Below are positions 7,709 through 17,082 of a DNA stretch of 64,000 bases, in pieces. The translations under genes and the position numbers were made by a program. Numbering within the stretch: the stretch's first letter is position 1; each line of letters opens with the position of its first letter. The notes beneath the pieces were generated by a model that did no database searches, was not told where the DNA came from, and saw nothing but the letters and a program-made list of their open reading frames with translations. Source of the DNA: Flavobacterium chilense (GTDB lineage Bacteria > Bacteroidota > Bacteroidia > Flavobacteriales > Flavobacteriaceae); assembly GCF_001602525.1 (NCBI RefSeq), contig NZ_LSYT01000003.1, positions 124,001-188,000 of the forward strand. Direction: 5' to 3'.

Positions 7709-8785
7709 GATATCGCCTTCTTTAGTTTCTTCGCTGGCAATTTTTACCAGTTTATCTTTTGGATTTAAATCGCCAAAGATTTCAATCTTATCGTCGATTT
7801 CTCGTCCTTTTTTTACATTTACTCTTGTTGCTTTATGATTTAATACTTTGATCACATACAATCCTTCAGCAGAACTCACTAAAGCTGATTTTGGAATCAC
7901 AAACGTACTGTCTTTCGCATTAAGCGGCAATAAAACCTCTGCTACCATTCCCGGTAATAAATCTCCTTTTGTGTTATGAACGTCCATTTCAACCCTTTCA
8001 GAACGTAATTTCAGGTCTAATGCGCCCGACATTCTGGTAATCGTTGCTTTAAAAGTTTCCGGTAACGATTTTACATTAAAGCTCATTTCGTCGCCATTGT
8101 GTAAATATCCGGTGTACAATTCGGGTACAGAAACCGCTAAACGTAATTTGCTTTGTTCCTGAATGGTTAATAAAGGCAAATCTGAACCTTTTCCTGCAGG
8201 ACCAACAAATGTTCCTAAGTTTACATTTCTTGCTGCTACAACTCCGTCAAAAGGAGCACGAATTTCAAGATAACCTCTCATGATCGACACTTCTTTGTGG
8301 GCTGCAACGGCTGCCTGGTATTGTGCGTAATCAGAATTTTTCTTTCCGTTTGCCATTTCTAAATCATTTTTAGAAATAGTCCCCTCTACCTTGCTGGTTT
8401 CGTACAAACGGTTGTAGGTACTTTTGCTGGTAGCATAAATGGCTTCCATTGATTTTAGTCTTGATTCGGCAGCAGCCAGTTGAGAGCTGATTTCCGGAGC
8501 TTCAAGCACGATCAAAAGCTGTCCTTTTTTTACTTTAGTACCAATATCTACTTTCAGTAATTTTACAAAACTACTTACTTTGGCATACAAATCTACTTGT
8601 TGAAAACCGGTTAATTCGGCTGGCAAACGTAGTTGTGTGCTTAGTTTTTCTTTTTCTAAAGTAAAAGTTTCTGTTTTAGGTTCTATTTCTGCAACAGGAG
8701 CTTCTTCTTTTTTAGAATTACAGCCCGTTAGAAAAAATACGGCTACAAAAAGTAATGCGGTCGATTGTATAATTTTATTTTTCAT
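7697..8785 (-). CDS. RND efflux periplasmic adaptor (HlyD/AcrA family) lipoprotein
   Basis: A lipoprotein signal ends in 'FLTGC' (Cys22). The order is that of membrane fusion proteins: a lipoyl-like half ('YAKVSSFVKLLKVDIGTKVK'), a helical hairpin at about residues 100-165, the second lipoyl half ('IRAPFDGVVAARNVNLGTFV'), a beta-barrel ('LRLAVSVPELY...') and a membrane-proximal domain at the end. At 362 residues it has the usual length. It links the inner-membrane pump to the outer-membrane channel. The start overlaps the end of the pump gene by 11 bases, so translation is probably coupled. It is the last gene of the operon and is followed by a strong terminator. Confidence 0.93.
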   Translation of the reverse strand: MKNKIIQSTALLFVAVFFLTGCNSKKEEAPVAEIEPKTETFTLEKEKLSTQLRLPAELTGFQQVDLYAKVSSFVKLLKVDIGTKVKKGQLLIVLEAPEISSQLAAAESRLKSMEAIYATSKSTYNRLYETSKVEGTISKNDLEMANGKKNSDYAQYQAAVAAHKEVSIMRGYLEIRAPFDGVVAARNVNLGTFVGPAGKGSDLPLLTIQEQSKLRLAVSVPELYTGYLHNGDEMSFNVKSLPETFKATITRMSGALDLKLRSERVEMDVHNTKGDLLPGMVAEVLLPLNAKDSTFVIPKSALVSSAEGLYVIKVLNHKATRVNVKKGREIDDKIEIFGDLNPKDKLVKIASEETKEGDIINE

Positions 8786-11700
8786 TTTTCGATTTTAATG
8801 ATGAGATATAATGGATGCTTTCTTCGTCTTCAGGATCTAAAGAAACAGATTGTGTTGTTGTTTTTTCTTGTGCCCACGCAAAGATAAGCGGTAAGATAAG
8901 CAATACGGTAAAAGTTGAAAATAATAATCCTCCAATTACGGCTCTTCCTAATGGAGAAACCTGATCACCACCTTCGCCATGACCAATTGCCATTGGTAAC
9001 ATCCCTGCAATCATCGCTACCGAAGTCATGATAATTGGACGAAGACGCAACGCTGCAGCTTCACGAGCCGATTCTAATGCATTACCATTTCGTTTTCGAA
9101 GCTGTTCTGCATTCGTAACCAGTAAAACGGCATTGGCGATCGAAACCCCAACCGACATAATGATTCCCATATACGATTGTAAGTTTAGCGTAGAACCTGT
9201 AATCGTAAGCATTAATAATGCACCTAAAACTACCGCAGGAACTGTGGTTAGAATAACCAGCGAAACTTTGAACGATTGGAAATTAGCGGCTAACATTAAG
9301 AAGATTACAAATATGGCAACCAATAATCCGACTTGTAAACTACTTAATGTTTCTACCAACACTTTACTCATACCAATAGGCGTAATGAACAAACCACGAG
9401 GTAATTCACCCAATGAGTGTATGGTTGCATCCACATCTTTTACTGCCGTACCTAAATCGGTCTGGCTAATGTTGGCTGTAACGGTAATGTATGGCATAGC
9501 CCCTAAATTGTCATTCTCACCACTTACAAATCCGGGTGTAATTTTAGCAACATCACTTAAAACCGGACGAAGCGAATTTTTTAATACCGGAATTTCTCCA
9601 ATATCAGTTTTACTTTTCATCTGATTTAGCGGAACCTGAACCTGAACTGCGTATGATAATCCGGCTCTTTCATCAACCCAAGTATTTTTTTCGGTGTATC
9701 TTGATGATGAGGTCGAAGCCACAAGCGAACGTGAAATGTCGTTCATATCAACACCTAATTCAGCAGCACGTGTTCTGTCTATATCAATATTCATTGCTGG
9801 ATAATGAATTGGCTGACCAATTTGCACATCTCTGAAATATGAAATTGCTTTTAACTTATCTACAATTTGATTGGCGTATAATTCATTTTTCTTTTTGTCT
9901 TTTCCGGCAATACGAATTTCAATTGGAGTAGGAGATCCCTGGCTCAAAACTTTATCTGTCAATTCGATTGGCTCAAAAGATATTTTTACATCCGGAAGTA
10001 CTTTTTTAAGTCGGGCTCTAAACTCGTCCTTAAAGTTATCCATGTCTGTATGGTATTCTTTTAAACTTACCTGAAAAACAGCTTCATGAGAACCTGCCAT
10101 GAACAAATAAATTGGGTTAATCGAGAATAACGACGGGTGTTGTCCTACATAAACAGAAGAGATTCCGATATGTTCTTTGCCCACCATTTTTTGTAATTCT
10201 TTCAGCACAATAATTGCTTTTTCTTCGGTACGTTCCAAACGGGTTCCGTCAGGAGCACGCATTCTTAGCTGAAACTGACTTGAATTTGTTTTTGGAAAAA
10301 CATCTTTTCCGATGAAATTAATAAAAACAACAGCTAAAAGTGTAATCACAATTAAATACGTTATACCAGCTGCCTTTTTAAACGGAAATAAACGATCCAG
10401 AGTTTTCATAAAACGGATTCTGAAGCGCTCAAAAGCACTAATTTTTCCGTCATTATTGGTGTCATCTTTTTCTACATATCCTTTTTTCTGAGTGATCAGA
10501 TCTCGTTCAGATTCCGGTGTGATTCCGCTATCATTAAACTCCGCTTCATCATCTGTAATTTCAGGACCGTGTTCATGTTTGGCATGACCTTTCATTAACC
10601 AGTTTGCCATTACAGGCACAAAAGTCTGAGAAAGTAAAAATGAAATAACCATAGAGAAACCAATTGCTAAAGCCAAAGGCAGGAACAAAGCTCCCGGAAT
10701 TCCAACCATTGTAAATGCCGGAGCAAATACAGCCAGAATACAAAGTAAGATCAATAATTTAGGTAAGGCGATTTCCTGACAGGCATCCCAAATGGCGAGC
10801 GCCTTGGGTTTTCCCATATCGAGATGCTGGTGAATATTTTCGATCGTTACAGTACTTTCATCCACCAAAATTCCAATGGCAAGAGCCAGTCCGCTTAAAG
10901 ACATTAAGTTGATCGTTTGTCCGAATAATTTAAGGAATAAAACTCCTGAAATAATCGAAATTGGAATCGTCATGATTACAATCAAAGCCGCACGTCTGTC
11001 GCCAAGGAAAAGTAAAACCATCAATCCGGTTAAAACGGCTCCAATAATACCTTCTGTAATCAAACTTTTAACCGAGTTGATTACATAAACCGACTGGTCA
11101 AATTCGTATGATAATTTTACATCTTCCGGTAAAGTACTCTGAATTTTAGGTAATTCAGCTTTTAATTTCTGAACCACATCCCAGGTCGAAGCATCTCCGG
11201 CTTTTGCGATACTAATGTAAACCGAACGTTTACCGTTTACCAAAGCATAACCCGCAGTAATATCAGCACCATCTTTTACAGTCGCTACATCACCTAATTT
11301 TAAGTTTTGAACGCTTCCTTTAAACAACGGAATATTTTCAAAATCTTTAACTTCTTTAATCGTATTATTTGTTGGCGTAATATAGTTTTTGTCGCCCATT
11401 CTCACGTTTCCGGATGGAGCTGTCTGGTTGTTTACACGAATCGCTTCAACAATTTGATCCGGTGTCATATTGTGCGAACGCAATAAATCAGGATCTACGT
11501 TAACCTCAATAGTTCTTGGGCTTCCGCCGAAAGGTGCCGGAGACAATAATCCCGGGATAGAGGTAAACGAAGCACGAACGTAAACGTTGGCTAAATCCTG
11601 TAATTCATTATTTGATCTGATTTTACTGCTCAGAACCAATTGTCCGATTGGAAGAGAAGAAGCATCAAAACGAATGATAAACGGAGGCTGTGTTCCCGGA

Positions 11701-12059
11701 GGAAATGCCGCCTGAATCCTGTTCGAAAGCGAACTCAACTCGGCTGCAGCCTGCGCCATATTTGTGTTTTCATAATAGGTTAATTTCATAATCATTAACC
11801 CCTGAATATTCTTGGTTTCAACTGATTTTACACCATTTGCAAAGGGTAAAATGTTGACATAGTTTTTAGCAAAATAAGCTTCCATCTGGTCTGGAGTGTA
11901 ACCACCAAAAGGATGCGCAATATAGATTACCGGTAAGTTCATTTTAGGTAAAATATCTACCTTAATGTCCTGTATGGCGCCAATTCCGAAGAAAAATAGA
12001 CCCGCAACCAATACTAATATGGAGATGGGTTTGCGGAGTGCAAAACGTATTAAATTCAT
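8775..12059 (-). CDS. RND efflux permease (AcrB/MdtC-type, HAE-1-like)
   Basis: At 1094 residues this has the typical AcrB/MdtB layout: a first TM helix at about 12-30, a large periplasmic loop, TM2-6 at about 330-490, TM7 at about 565-585, a second periplasmic loop and TM8-12 near the C-terminus. 'GLALAIGILVDESTVTIENI' carries the TM4 Asp typical of proton-driven pumps. It should expel organic compounds in exchange for protons together with the adjacent adaptor and outer-membrane factor. An oddity is the linker between TM6 and TM7 (residues about 490-560), which is long and acidic and includes 'DTNNDGKISAFE' (residues 533-544), a complete EF-hand-type calcium loop. The substrate cannot be deduced. 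Confidence 0.93.
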   Translation of the reverse strand: MNLIRFALRKPISILVLVAGLFFFGIGAIQDIKVDILPKMNLPVIYIAHPFGGYTPDQMEAYFAKNYVNILPFANGVKSVETKNIQGLMIMKLTYYENTNMAQAAAELSSLSNRIQAAFPPGTQPPFIIRFDASSLPIGQLVLSSKIRSNNELQDLANVYVRASFTSIPGLLSPAPFGGSPRTIEVNVDPDLLRSHNMTPDQIVEAIRVNNQTAPSGNVRMGDKNYITPTNNTIKEVKDFENIPLFKGSVQNLKLGDVATVKDGADITAGYALVNGKRSVYISIAKAGDASTWDVVQKLKAELPKIQSTLPEDVKLSYEFDQSVYVINSVKSLITEGIIGAVLTGLMVLLFLGDRRAALIVIMTIPISIISGVLFLKLFGQTINLMSLSGLALAIGILVDESTVTIENIHQHLDMGKPKALAIWDACQEIALPKLLILLCILAVFAPAFTMVGIPGALFLPLALAIGFSMVISFLLSQTFVPVMANWLMKGHAKHEHGPEITDDEAEFNDSGITPESERDLITQKKGYVEKDDTNNDGKISAFERFRIRFMKTLDRLFPFKKAAGITYLIVITLLAVVFINFIGKDVFPKTNSSQFQLRMRAPDGTRLERTEEKAIIVLKELQKMVGKEHIGISSVYVGQHPSLFSINPIYLFMAGSHEAVFQVSLKEYHTDMDNFKDEFRARLKKVLPDVKISFEPIELTDKVLSQGSPTPIEIRIAGKDKKKNELYANQIVDKLKAISYFRDVQIGQPIHYPAMNIDIDRTRAAELGVDMNDISRSLVASTSSSRYTEKNTWVDERAGLSYAVQVQVPLNQMKSKTDIGEIPVLKNSLRPVLSDVAKITPGFVSGENDNLGAMPYITVTANISQTDLGTAVKDVDATIHSLGELPRGLFITPIGMSKVLVETLSSLQVGLLVAIFVIFLMLAANFQSFKVSLVILTTVPAVVLGALLMLTITGSTLNLQSYMGIIMSVGVSIANAVLLVTNAEQLRKRNGNALESAREAAALRLRPIIMTSVAMIAGMLPMAIGHGEGGDQVSPLGRAVIGGLLFSTFTVLLILPLIFAWAQEKTTTQSVSLDPEDEESIHYISSLKSKNEK

Positions 12060-12071
12060 TAGGATCTATAA

Positions 12072-13457
12072 TTAAAATTCATTTATAAATAAGTCAAAAT
12101 TGCCTGTAGCAGCTACTTTAAGCAAAAACGACTGCCACACATTATTGTTGACAATATCACGGTCGATTTCGGCACGGTTTAACGTATACATTGTTTGTGT
12201 TAAATCGGTTAGGTCCGTTAATCCGTTTTTATATAAAGTCGATTTTTGTAAATAGGCTTTTTTTGCTGCATCGACCTGAATTGGTGCTTCGGCAAAGTTG
12301 TCCAGTGTGATTTTTATTTTATCATCTGCCAGTGCCAATTGCGATTTCAGTTCTCTGTCGGCCTGATTATATTCTTCCTGTAATCCTTGTGAAATATATT
12401 TTTGGGCACTTACCTGTTTACTCATTCTAAACGGAGTCGTCAGGTTCCAGCTAATTCCAATTCCAACCAGATAATTGGTACGATCCGGATTTACACCATC
12501 CCAATAATTTCTGTTAAACGAAGTCTGATCCGTAACATAATCGCTATTGAATCCTGAAGCACGCGTTTGCAAAACTCCAAAAGCACTCATGGTTGGGTAA
12601 TAAAAACGTTTGTATAATTTAACCTGTTGGTTGCTGTAATCAATTTTAGTTTTGTAGAACTGAAGTAAAGGATGCAAACTGTCTGAAGTTGCGGTTCCTC
12701 TAAGAACTTCTTTCGGAATATCGTTTACAAACAATGTGTCTGTAACGAAATCCTGAGGGGCAACGCCCATCAAATCAACTAATTTGTTGTTTTGTTCTTT
12801 AACGAAGTTTTTAGCCAGGTTTAAAGCGATTTTTGCTTTAGAAACTTCGGCAGTTGCCAATGTAGAATCGACTCCGGCCAACAATCCGTTTTTAACTCGT
12901 GCAACAGCAGTTTTCTTAAAAACTTCGGCACGGCTTAAATTCTTTTGTTGCGAAATTAATAATCTTTGGCTGGCCAACAGATTCAGATAAGCAGCAGAAA
13001 TTTTAATTTCCTGTTGAAATTGTTCCTGCTTTAAATCGTTTTCTTTTGCCTGAACATCGACTTTGGCTAAATTGATTTTTTCCTGCGTTTTTCCAAAAGT
13101 GAAAAAATCCCAGTTCATGTTGACCAGATACAAAGCACCAAAAGCTGAGTTCCAGTTTTGGTCCGGCAATGCAGGTCCTGAAGAAGCTGTTCCTAAACCA
13201 TTAAAACCATACAAGGCACCGTTTTGTCCGTTGATGGTTCCGTAATCTTGTTGTGCCGATAAGTTTAGGTTTGGCAAATAATCGCGCTTGGATTGTTTTA
13301 AACTCTCGCGTGACGCATTGGTGTAATTGCTTTTTGCTTTGATAGAACCGTAGTTTTCTAAACCTGTTTTTATCGCTTCTTTTAAAGACAGATTTTGAGC
13401 ATAACTACCACAGGCAAAAATCAAGAAAACCAATAAAGTAATTTTTCTGAAGTACAT
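12072..13457 (-). CDS. TolC-like outer-membrane efflux protein
   Basis: A signal peptide ends in 'CGSYAQ', followed by 'NLSLKEAIKTGLENYGSIK', the usual start of OEP/TolC proteins, and by long amphipathic helices with many Gln, Ala and Lys. At 461 residues the length is normal for a trimeric alpha-barrel exit duct. It is the first gene of the minus-strand operon, 12 bases ahead of the permease gene. A -7-like 'TAATTTTG' lies on the minus strand at 13484-13491, 27 bases before the start codon. The divergent histidine kinase gene suggests that this operon is the kinase's target. Confidence 0.93.
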   Translation of the reverse strand: MYFRKITLLVFLIFACGSYAQNLSLKEAIKTGLENYGSIKAKSNYTNASRESLKQSKRDYLPNLNLSAQQDYGTINGQNGALYGFNGLGTASSGPALPDQNWNSAFGALYLVNMNWDFFTFGKTQEKINLAKVDVQAKENDLKQEQFQQEIKISAAYLNLLASQRLLISQQKNLSRAEVFKKTAVARVKNGLLAGVDSTLATAEVSKAKIALNLAKNFVKEQNNKLVDLMGVAPQDFVTDTLFVNDIPKEVLRGTATSDSLHPLLQFYKTKIDYSNQQVKLYKRFYYPTMSAFGVLQTRASGFNSDYVTDQTSFNRNYWDGVNPDRTNYLVGIGISWNLTTPFRMSKQVSAQKYISQGLQEEYNQADRELKSQLALADDKIKITLDNFAEAPIQVDAAKKAYLQKSTLYKNGLTDLTDLTQTMYTLNRAEIDRDIVNNNVWQSFLLKVAATGNFDLFINEF

Positions 13458-13483
13458 AAAATTAGTGGTGTGAATTTATAGAA

Positions 13484-13545
13484 CAAAATTATTTGTCTTA
13501 CGCTGATATATGTCATGATAAATGATGTACTGCGATAATAAATGA
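13484..13545. promoter_or_regulatory. Divergent promoter region of efflux operon and lytS-like gene with direct repeats
   Basis: The minus-strand -7 element 'TAATTTTG' is at 13484-13491. Just upstream of it are two direct repeats of 'TAAATGA' at 13519-13525 and 13539-13545, exactly 20 bases apart. LytTR regulators bind paired direct repeats about two helical turns apart, so this is a candidate site for the adjacent response regulator. Assignment is by position and spacing only. Confidence 0.35.
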
Positions 13546-13621
13546 CCAATTGAATTCGTCATTTTTTGAAAAAATAAATTAAATATTTGTTCGTACTTTG
13601 TACACTATTTAAGTTTTAAAA

Positions 13622-14662
13622 ATGAATAAAAAATTTGATAACATATTGGATAACAAATGGTGGCAGGAAATTGCCGTTGTTGCCTTTTCATTTACGATCT
13701 ATACGTTAAAAAATGACTGGATGTTATTTAGTTCTTTAGCTTCCATTTTAATGGGAGTCTTTTTCTATCTGATTTTATATGTACACGCCCAGTTCAATCG
13801 TTTTTTTCTGTTGCCTATCTTATTCAAAACACAACGACCTTTAACTTATATTTTTTTAACGCTTTTTGGAGTAATTGTCTTTTCGGTGATTTTGTATGAA
13901 ATTACAATGATGGATATGTTCAGTAATTGCCGATTGTATCAAAACTCCCATCAGCGAAGTTATGTATATCAGCTGGCGAGTGTTTTAGGGACTTTGGTTT
14001 GTATTTTGAGCCCTATTATAGTGTTTAAATTCTATAGAATTCACAGAAAACAGACGAATGAAACTTTATTGTTTAACGAGATGCAACTGAACTCATTAAA
14101 AGGACAGTTGAATCCTCATTTCCTGTTCAATACCTTTAATACGCTTTACGGAATTAGTTTAGAATTTCCGGAAAGAACACCCGATTTGATTATGAAGGTG
14201 TCCCAATTGATGCGTTATCAGCTGGACAGCAACAGTAAAAAATGTGTTTCTCTTGAAGATGAACTGGAATTTATAAACAGTTATGTGCAGCTTGAAAAAG
14301 AAAGGGTAGGATACCGTTGTGAAATCACGTATGATTCTAAAATCGATAATCAGAACGCTTATAAAGTATCGCCGATGTTACTGATTGCTTTTATCGAAAA
14401 TGCCTTTAAACATGGTACCTGTGCGATTGAGAAATGTTTTGTGAGAATTATTATTACAGTCGAAAACGGTTTATTGCATTTGCATGTTGTAAACTCGATT
14501 CCGACAAAAAAGACAGATGTTATTTCGACTAAAATTGGTTTGAAAAATACGATCGAACGTTTGAATTTAATTTACGGAAAAGACTATAAACTGAATATTC
14601 AGGACAATAAAAATACCTATATTGTAGATTTGAAATTGCAATTGAAAAAGTTTGTAGAATGA
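13622..14662 (+). CDS. LytS/YpdA-type sensor histidine kinase
   Basis: There are four probable membrane helices (about 16-32, 36-58, 72-92, 113-136), then a coiled linker, then the His_kinase domain with 'LKGQLNPHFLFNTFNTL'; His166 is the likely phosphorylation site. An HATPase_c-like region follows ('PMLLIAFIENAFKHG', the N box). At 346 residues it matches the short, loop-poor kinases of this family common in Bacteroidota. Its stop overlaps the start of the response regulator gene (ATGA), and it is divergent from the efflux operon, suggesting that it controls that operon. The signal is unknown. Confidence 0.92.
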   Translation: MNKKFDNILDNKWWQEIAVVAFSFTIYTLKNDWMLFSSLASILMGVFFYLILYVHAQFNRFFLLPILFKTQRPLTYIFLTLFGVIVFSVILYEITMMDMFSNCRLYQNSHQRSYVYQLASVLGTLVCILSPIIVFKFYRIHRKQTNETLLFNEMQLNSLKGQLNPHFLFNTFNTLYGISLEFPERTPDLIMKVSQLMRYQLDSNSKKCVSLEDELEFINSYVQLEKERVGYRCEITYDSKIDNQNAYKVSPMLLIAFIENAFKHGTCAIEKCFVRIIITVENGLLHLHVVNSIPTKKTDVISTKIGLKNTIERLNLIYGKDYKLNIQDNKNTYIVDLKLQLKKFVE

Positions 14663-15357
14663 GAGAACCCAAAAAATGTATAATTGTAGATGATGAACCG
14701 GCAGCGCATTATGTGTTGGCGAACTACATCAAACAAAATCCGCAATTAGAGTTGGTTTTTCAGGGCTATAATGGTATTGAAGCAATGGATTACCTTCGTG
14801 AGAATCCTGTAGATTTGATGTTTTTGGATATTAACATGCCTGAGATTTCAGGTATGGAACTGCTAAAGATTATTCCAACGCATCCTAAAACGATTCTTAC
14901 GACTGCTTATTCTGAATATGCACTGGAAAGTTACGATTATGGAGTAATAGATTACCTTTTAAAACCGATCTATTTTCCGAGGTTTTTAAAAGCAGTTGAT
15001 CGTTTTTTTGCAACCGAAACGGTGAAAGTAAAAACAGAAGAAACTATTGTGAATTCTGTAAATGTAAAAGTTGACGGTTATTTTATGGATATCGAATTAG
15101 ACCAGCTTTTATTTGCACAGAGTTTTGGTAATTATGTGAAATTGCACACTACAAAAAGAACCTATCTGGCCTCGATTACAACCAGTGAATTTGAGAAATG
15201 TTTACCTGAGAAGAATTTCATGCGCATTCATAAATCATACATTGTAGCGCTGGATAAAATAGAAACGACAGACAAAGATTTTGTCGTGATTAAAAATGAA
15301 AAATTACCAGTCGGGATTACTTATAAAAGAGAATTATCGGACCGACTAAAAAAATAA
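14659..15357 (+). CDS. LytTR-family response regulator
   Basis: The receiver domain occupies residues 6-120, with acidic residues Asp11 and Asp12, phospho-acceptor Asp57 in 'LMFLDINMP' and Lys102 in 'YLLKP'. A LytTR DNA-binding domain follows at about 135-230, with 'FAQSFGNYVKLHTTKRTY' and 'FMRIHKSYIVAL'. It is the partner of the upstream kinase (4-base overlap). LytTR proteins bind paired direct repeats upstream of their targets; the shared intergenic region with the efflux operon is the obvious candidate. It is followed by an intrinsic terminator. Confidence 0.95.
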   Translation: MREPKKCIIVDDEPAAHYVLANYIKQNPQLELVFQGYNGIEAMDYLRENPVDLMFLDINMPEISGMELLKIIPTHPKTILTTAYSEYALESYDYGVIDYLLKPIYFPRFLKAVDRFFATETVKVKTEETIVNSVNVKVDGYFMDIELDQLLFAQSFGNYVKLHTTKRTYLASITTSEFEKCLPEKNFMRIHKSYIVALDKIETTDKDFVVIKNEKLPVGITYKRELSDRLKK

Positions 15358-15404
15358 ATGCCGGAGAAATATAAGATTATTTACTAATTCAATTATTTCA
15401 AAAG

Positions 15405-15443
15405 AAAAGCCTGTAAGGATGAATTTCCTGCAGGCTTTTTTGA
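15405..15443 (+). terminator. Intrinsic terminator of the LytS/LytTR operon
   Basis: 'AAAGCCTGTAAGGA' and 'TTTCCTGCAGGCTTTT' form a stem of about 12 pairs with a short loop, ending in a T-run. It lies 48 bases after the response-regulator stop codon. Confidence 0.85.
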
Positions 15444-15468
15444 TTTTATAATTGTCGGGATTTTTTTT

Positions 15469-15600
15469 ACCACGAATTCACTAATTATGATTTAACAGCA
15501 TTTGTGAATCCCCTGCTTTTTTCATTTAAGCTATCTGTAATATGCTTAAGATATTCCCAAATTTTCAGATTTTAGAAGTCAATAATTCGTGAATTTGTAG
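15469..15600. repeat. Intergenic element with terminal inverted repeats (ACGAATTC type)
   Basis: 'CCACGAATTCACTAATTA' at the left end pairs imperfectly with 'AATAATTCGTGAATTTGTAG' at the right end (15581-15600), spanning about 130 bases. Intergenic elements with AATTCGTG ends are common in flavobacterial genomes; this is from memory and only one copy is visible here. Confidence 0.45.
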
Positions 15601-15609
15601 CTATTGCTA

Positions 15610-16332
15610 TTATTCTGATACCACTTTTTGTTGCCAGACTGAAAGATTTACACCTTTAAAAACAAGCCAGAGGCTGAGAGATAATTCAGCAATTAAGCAA
15701 GGCATTAAGATCACAATACTTGAGAGTTGTGGTACAAGGATTAAGGCAAAACTATTAAACAGATAACAGATTCCTGCAATAGTCATCAATACACCAATAG
15801 CTTTAGGAAAATAACCTGATTTAAATATCATATAACCTTCAAGAAGACATACAAAACCAAAAAAGATCAGTCCAACTCCAAAACCAAAATCATGCAGTTT
15901 AATAGAAAGATAAGATAAAGTATGCAATTGATCCGGAGAAAAAGATTTTAGATACTCAGCATCTCCCAAAAAGAATAATGCCGCCAGAAGATTTAATTTG
16001 TTAGCAACCAAAACAGCTGTTTGTATCAAATTGAAAGACAAATTAAGTAAGGCAAGTTTTTTATTGACTGGTTTTAAAAGGTAGTACAAAATTATCATTA
16101 CCGGTAAATCGCAAATTTGCATAATAAGATCAGCTGTGATTCCAATTTTCCATTGAAACTGAAAAAACGTTATGTTATGTGCAGTAGCTGTAGGATTTCC
16201 TGAAACGAACAATTTATTTCTAACAAAAGTTTCAGCAAAGAATCCCATAACAATGATTACGAGATATAATATTCCGGCAATACGAGCGTAAAGCTGTGGA
16301 GAGTTTTCAAAATTCTTAAGATTAGATTTCAT
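15610..16332 (-). CDS. DUF4386 family membrane protein
   Basis: This 240-residue protein has six or seven predicted membrane helices. The start 'YARIAGILYLVIIVMGFFAE' and the segment 'QWKIGITADLIMQICDLPVM' are typical of the DUF4386 family of integral membrane proteins. The function is unknown. It stands alone, convergent with the two-component genes and divergent from the PepSY-like gene. Confidence 0.85.
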   Translation of the reverse strand: MKSNLKNFENSPQLYARIAGILYLVIIVMGFFAETFVRNKLFVSGNPTATAHNITFFQFQWKIGITADLIMQICDLPVMIILYYLLKPVNKKLALLNLSFNLIQTAVLVANKLNLLAALFFLGDAEYLKSFSPDQLHTLSYLSIKLHDFGFGVGLIFFGFVCLLEGYMIFKSGYFPKAIGVLMTIAGICYLFNSFALILVPQLSSIVILMPCLIAELSLSLWLVFKGVNLSVWQQKVVSE

Positions 16333-16500
16333 TGTTTTGGTTTTAGGTTAGAAGTAAGACGTACAATGTTAATCATTGTTACGGTGTCTTTTAACTTTTT
16401 TTTAAGAATTTCAACAATTTTTTAAAATTTCATCTTTTCTTCATTTTAAAGTAGTAATTTTAATACGTTATTTAAAGGAGTTAATTTTAAAACAGAGATT

Positions 16501-16974
16501 ATGAAAAACATTTTTTTTATCATTACCTTTTTATATAGTGGTTTTTTAATAGGTCAAACCGGAGTTTCTCCTGATAAAATTGTAACGCCGCCGGAAAAAG
16601 TCCTTTATACTTTTCAAAAAGAATATCCGGGTAAAATAGCGGTCTGGACTATGAAATATGTAGGTGATGACGATGATGAAATTCGTTATGAAGCAAAATT
16701 TAATCCGGGTAAAACAACAAAAGCATTGGCGGTTTACGATAACCTGGGAGTTTTAAAAGCATTCGAACAACAGATTCCGCTAAGTCAGCTTCCGCAAAAA
16801 GCACAAGCTTACCTTAAGAAAAATTATCCGGGAAAAGCAATCAAAGAAATTGCCGTGGTGGTAGACGATAAAAACAAAACAACTTATGAGGTTGGAATAC
16901 AAAAGGACACCAAATTTTACGATGTAGTATTTGATAAAGACGGAGGTTTTGATGTCATTATTCAAAAAGATTAA
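16501..16974 (+). CDS. Secreted PepSY-like protein
   Basis: A signal peptide ends near 'FLIGQ', and two PepSY-like (PF11396-type) units follow: 'VLYTFQKEYPGKIAVWTMKY' and 'AQAYLKKNYPGKAIKEIAVV', each followed by beta strands and 'YEV..' motifs. Periplasmic proteins of this type are common in Bacteroidota and are of unknown role; members have been compared to protease-inhibitor folds. It is monocistronic and followed by a perfect hairpin terminator. Confidence 0.8.
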   Translation: MKNIFFIITFLYSGFLIGQTGVSPDKIVTPPEKVLYTFQKEYPGKIAVWTMKYVGDDDDEIRYEAKFNPGKTTKALAVYDNLGVLKAFEQQIPLSQLPQKAQAYLKKNYPGKAIKEIAVVVDDKNKTTYEVGIQKDTKFYDVVFDKDGGFDVIIQKD

Positions 16975-17012
16975 TCAGGAATACTTACTAACTTCAATAT
17001 ATTCAAAAGGAC

Positions 17013-17050
17013 AAACCCGACAGATTTTTAAAATCTGTCGGGTTTTGTTT
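17013..17050 (+). terminator. Intrinsic terminator after the PepSY-like gene
   Basis: 'AAACCCGACAGATTT' and 'AAATCTGTCGGGTTT' form a perfect 15-bp stem with a very short loop, followed by T residues. The A-run on the left side means it could also work for the convergent SDR gene. A related hairpin (CCTGACAG...CTGTCAGG) occurs at 45233-45259. Confidence 0.9.
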
Positions 17051-17082
17051 TTGTAACCTGTTAAGGTTTTATTTTCTAAAAT

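Noticed and set aside
9028..9624. 198-codon open frame on the plus strand opposite the RND permease
   Set aside because: It is antisense to a clearly coding region with conserved permease motifs, and its own sequence has no recognisable domain.
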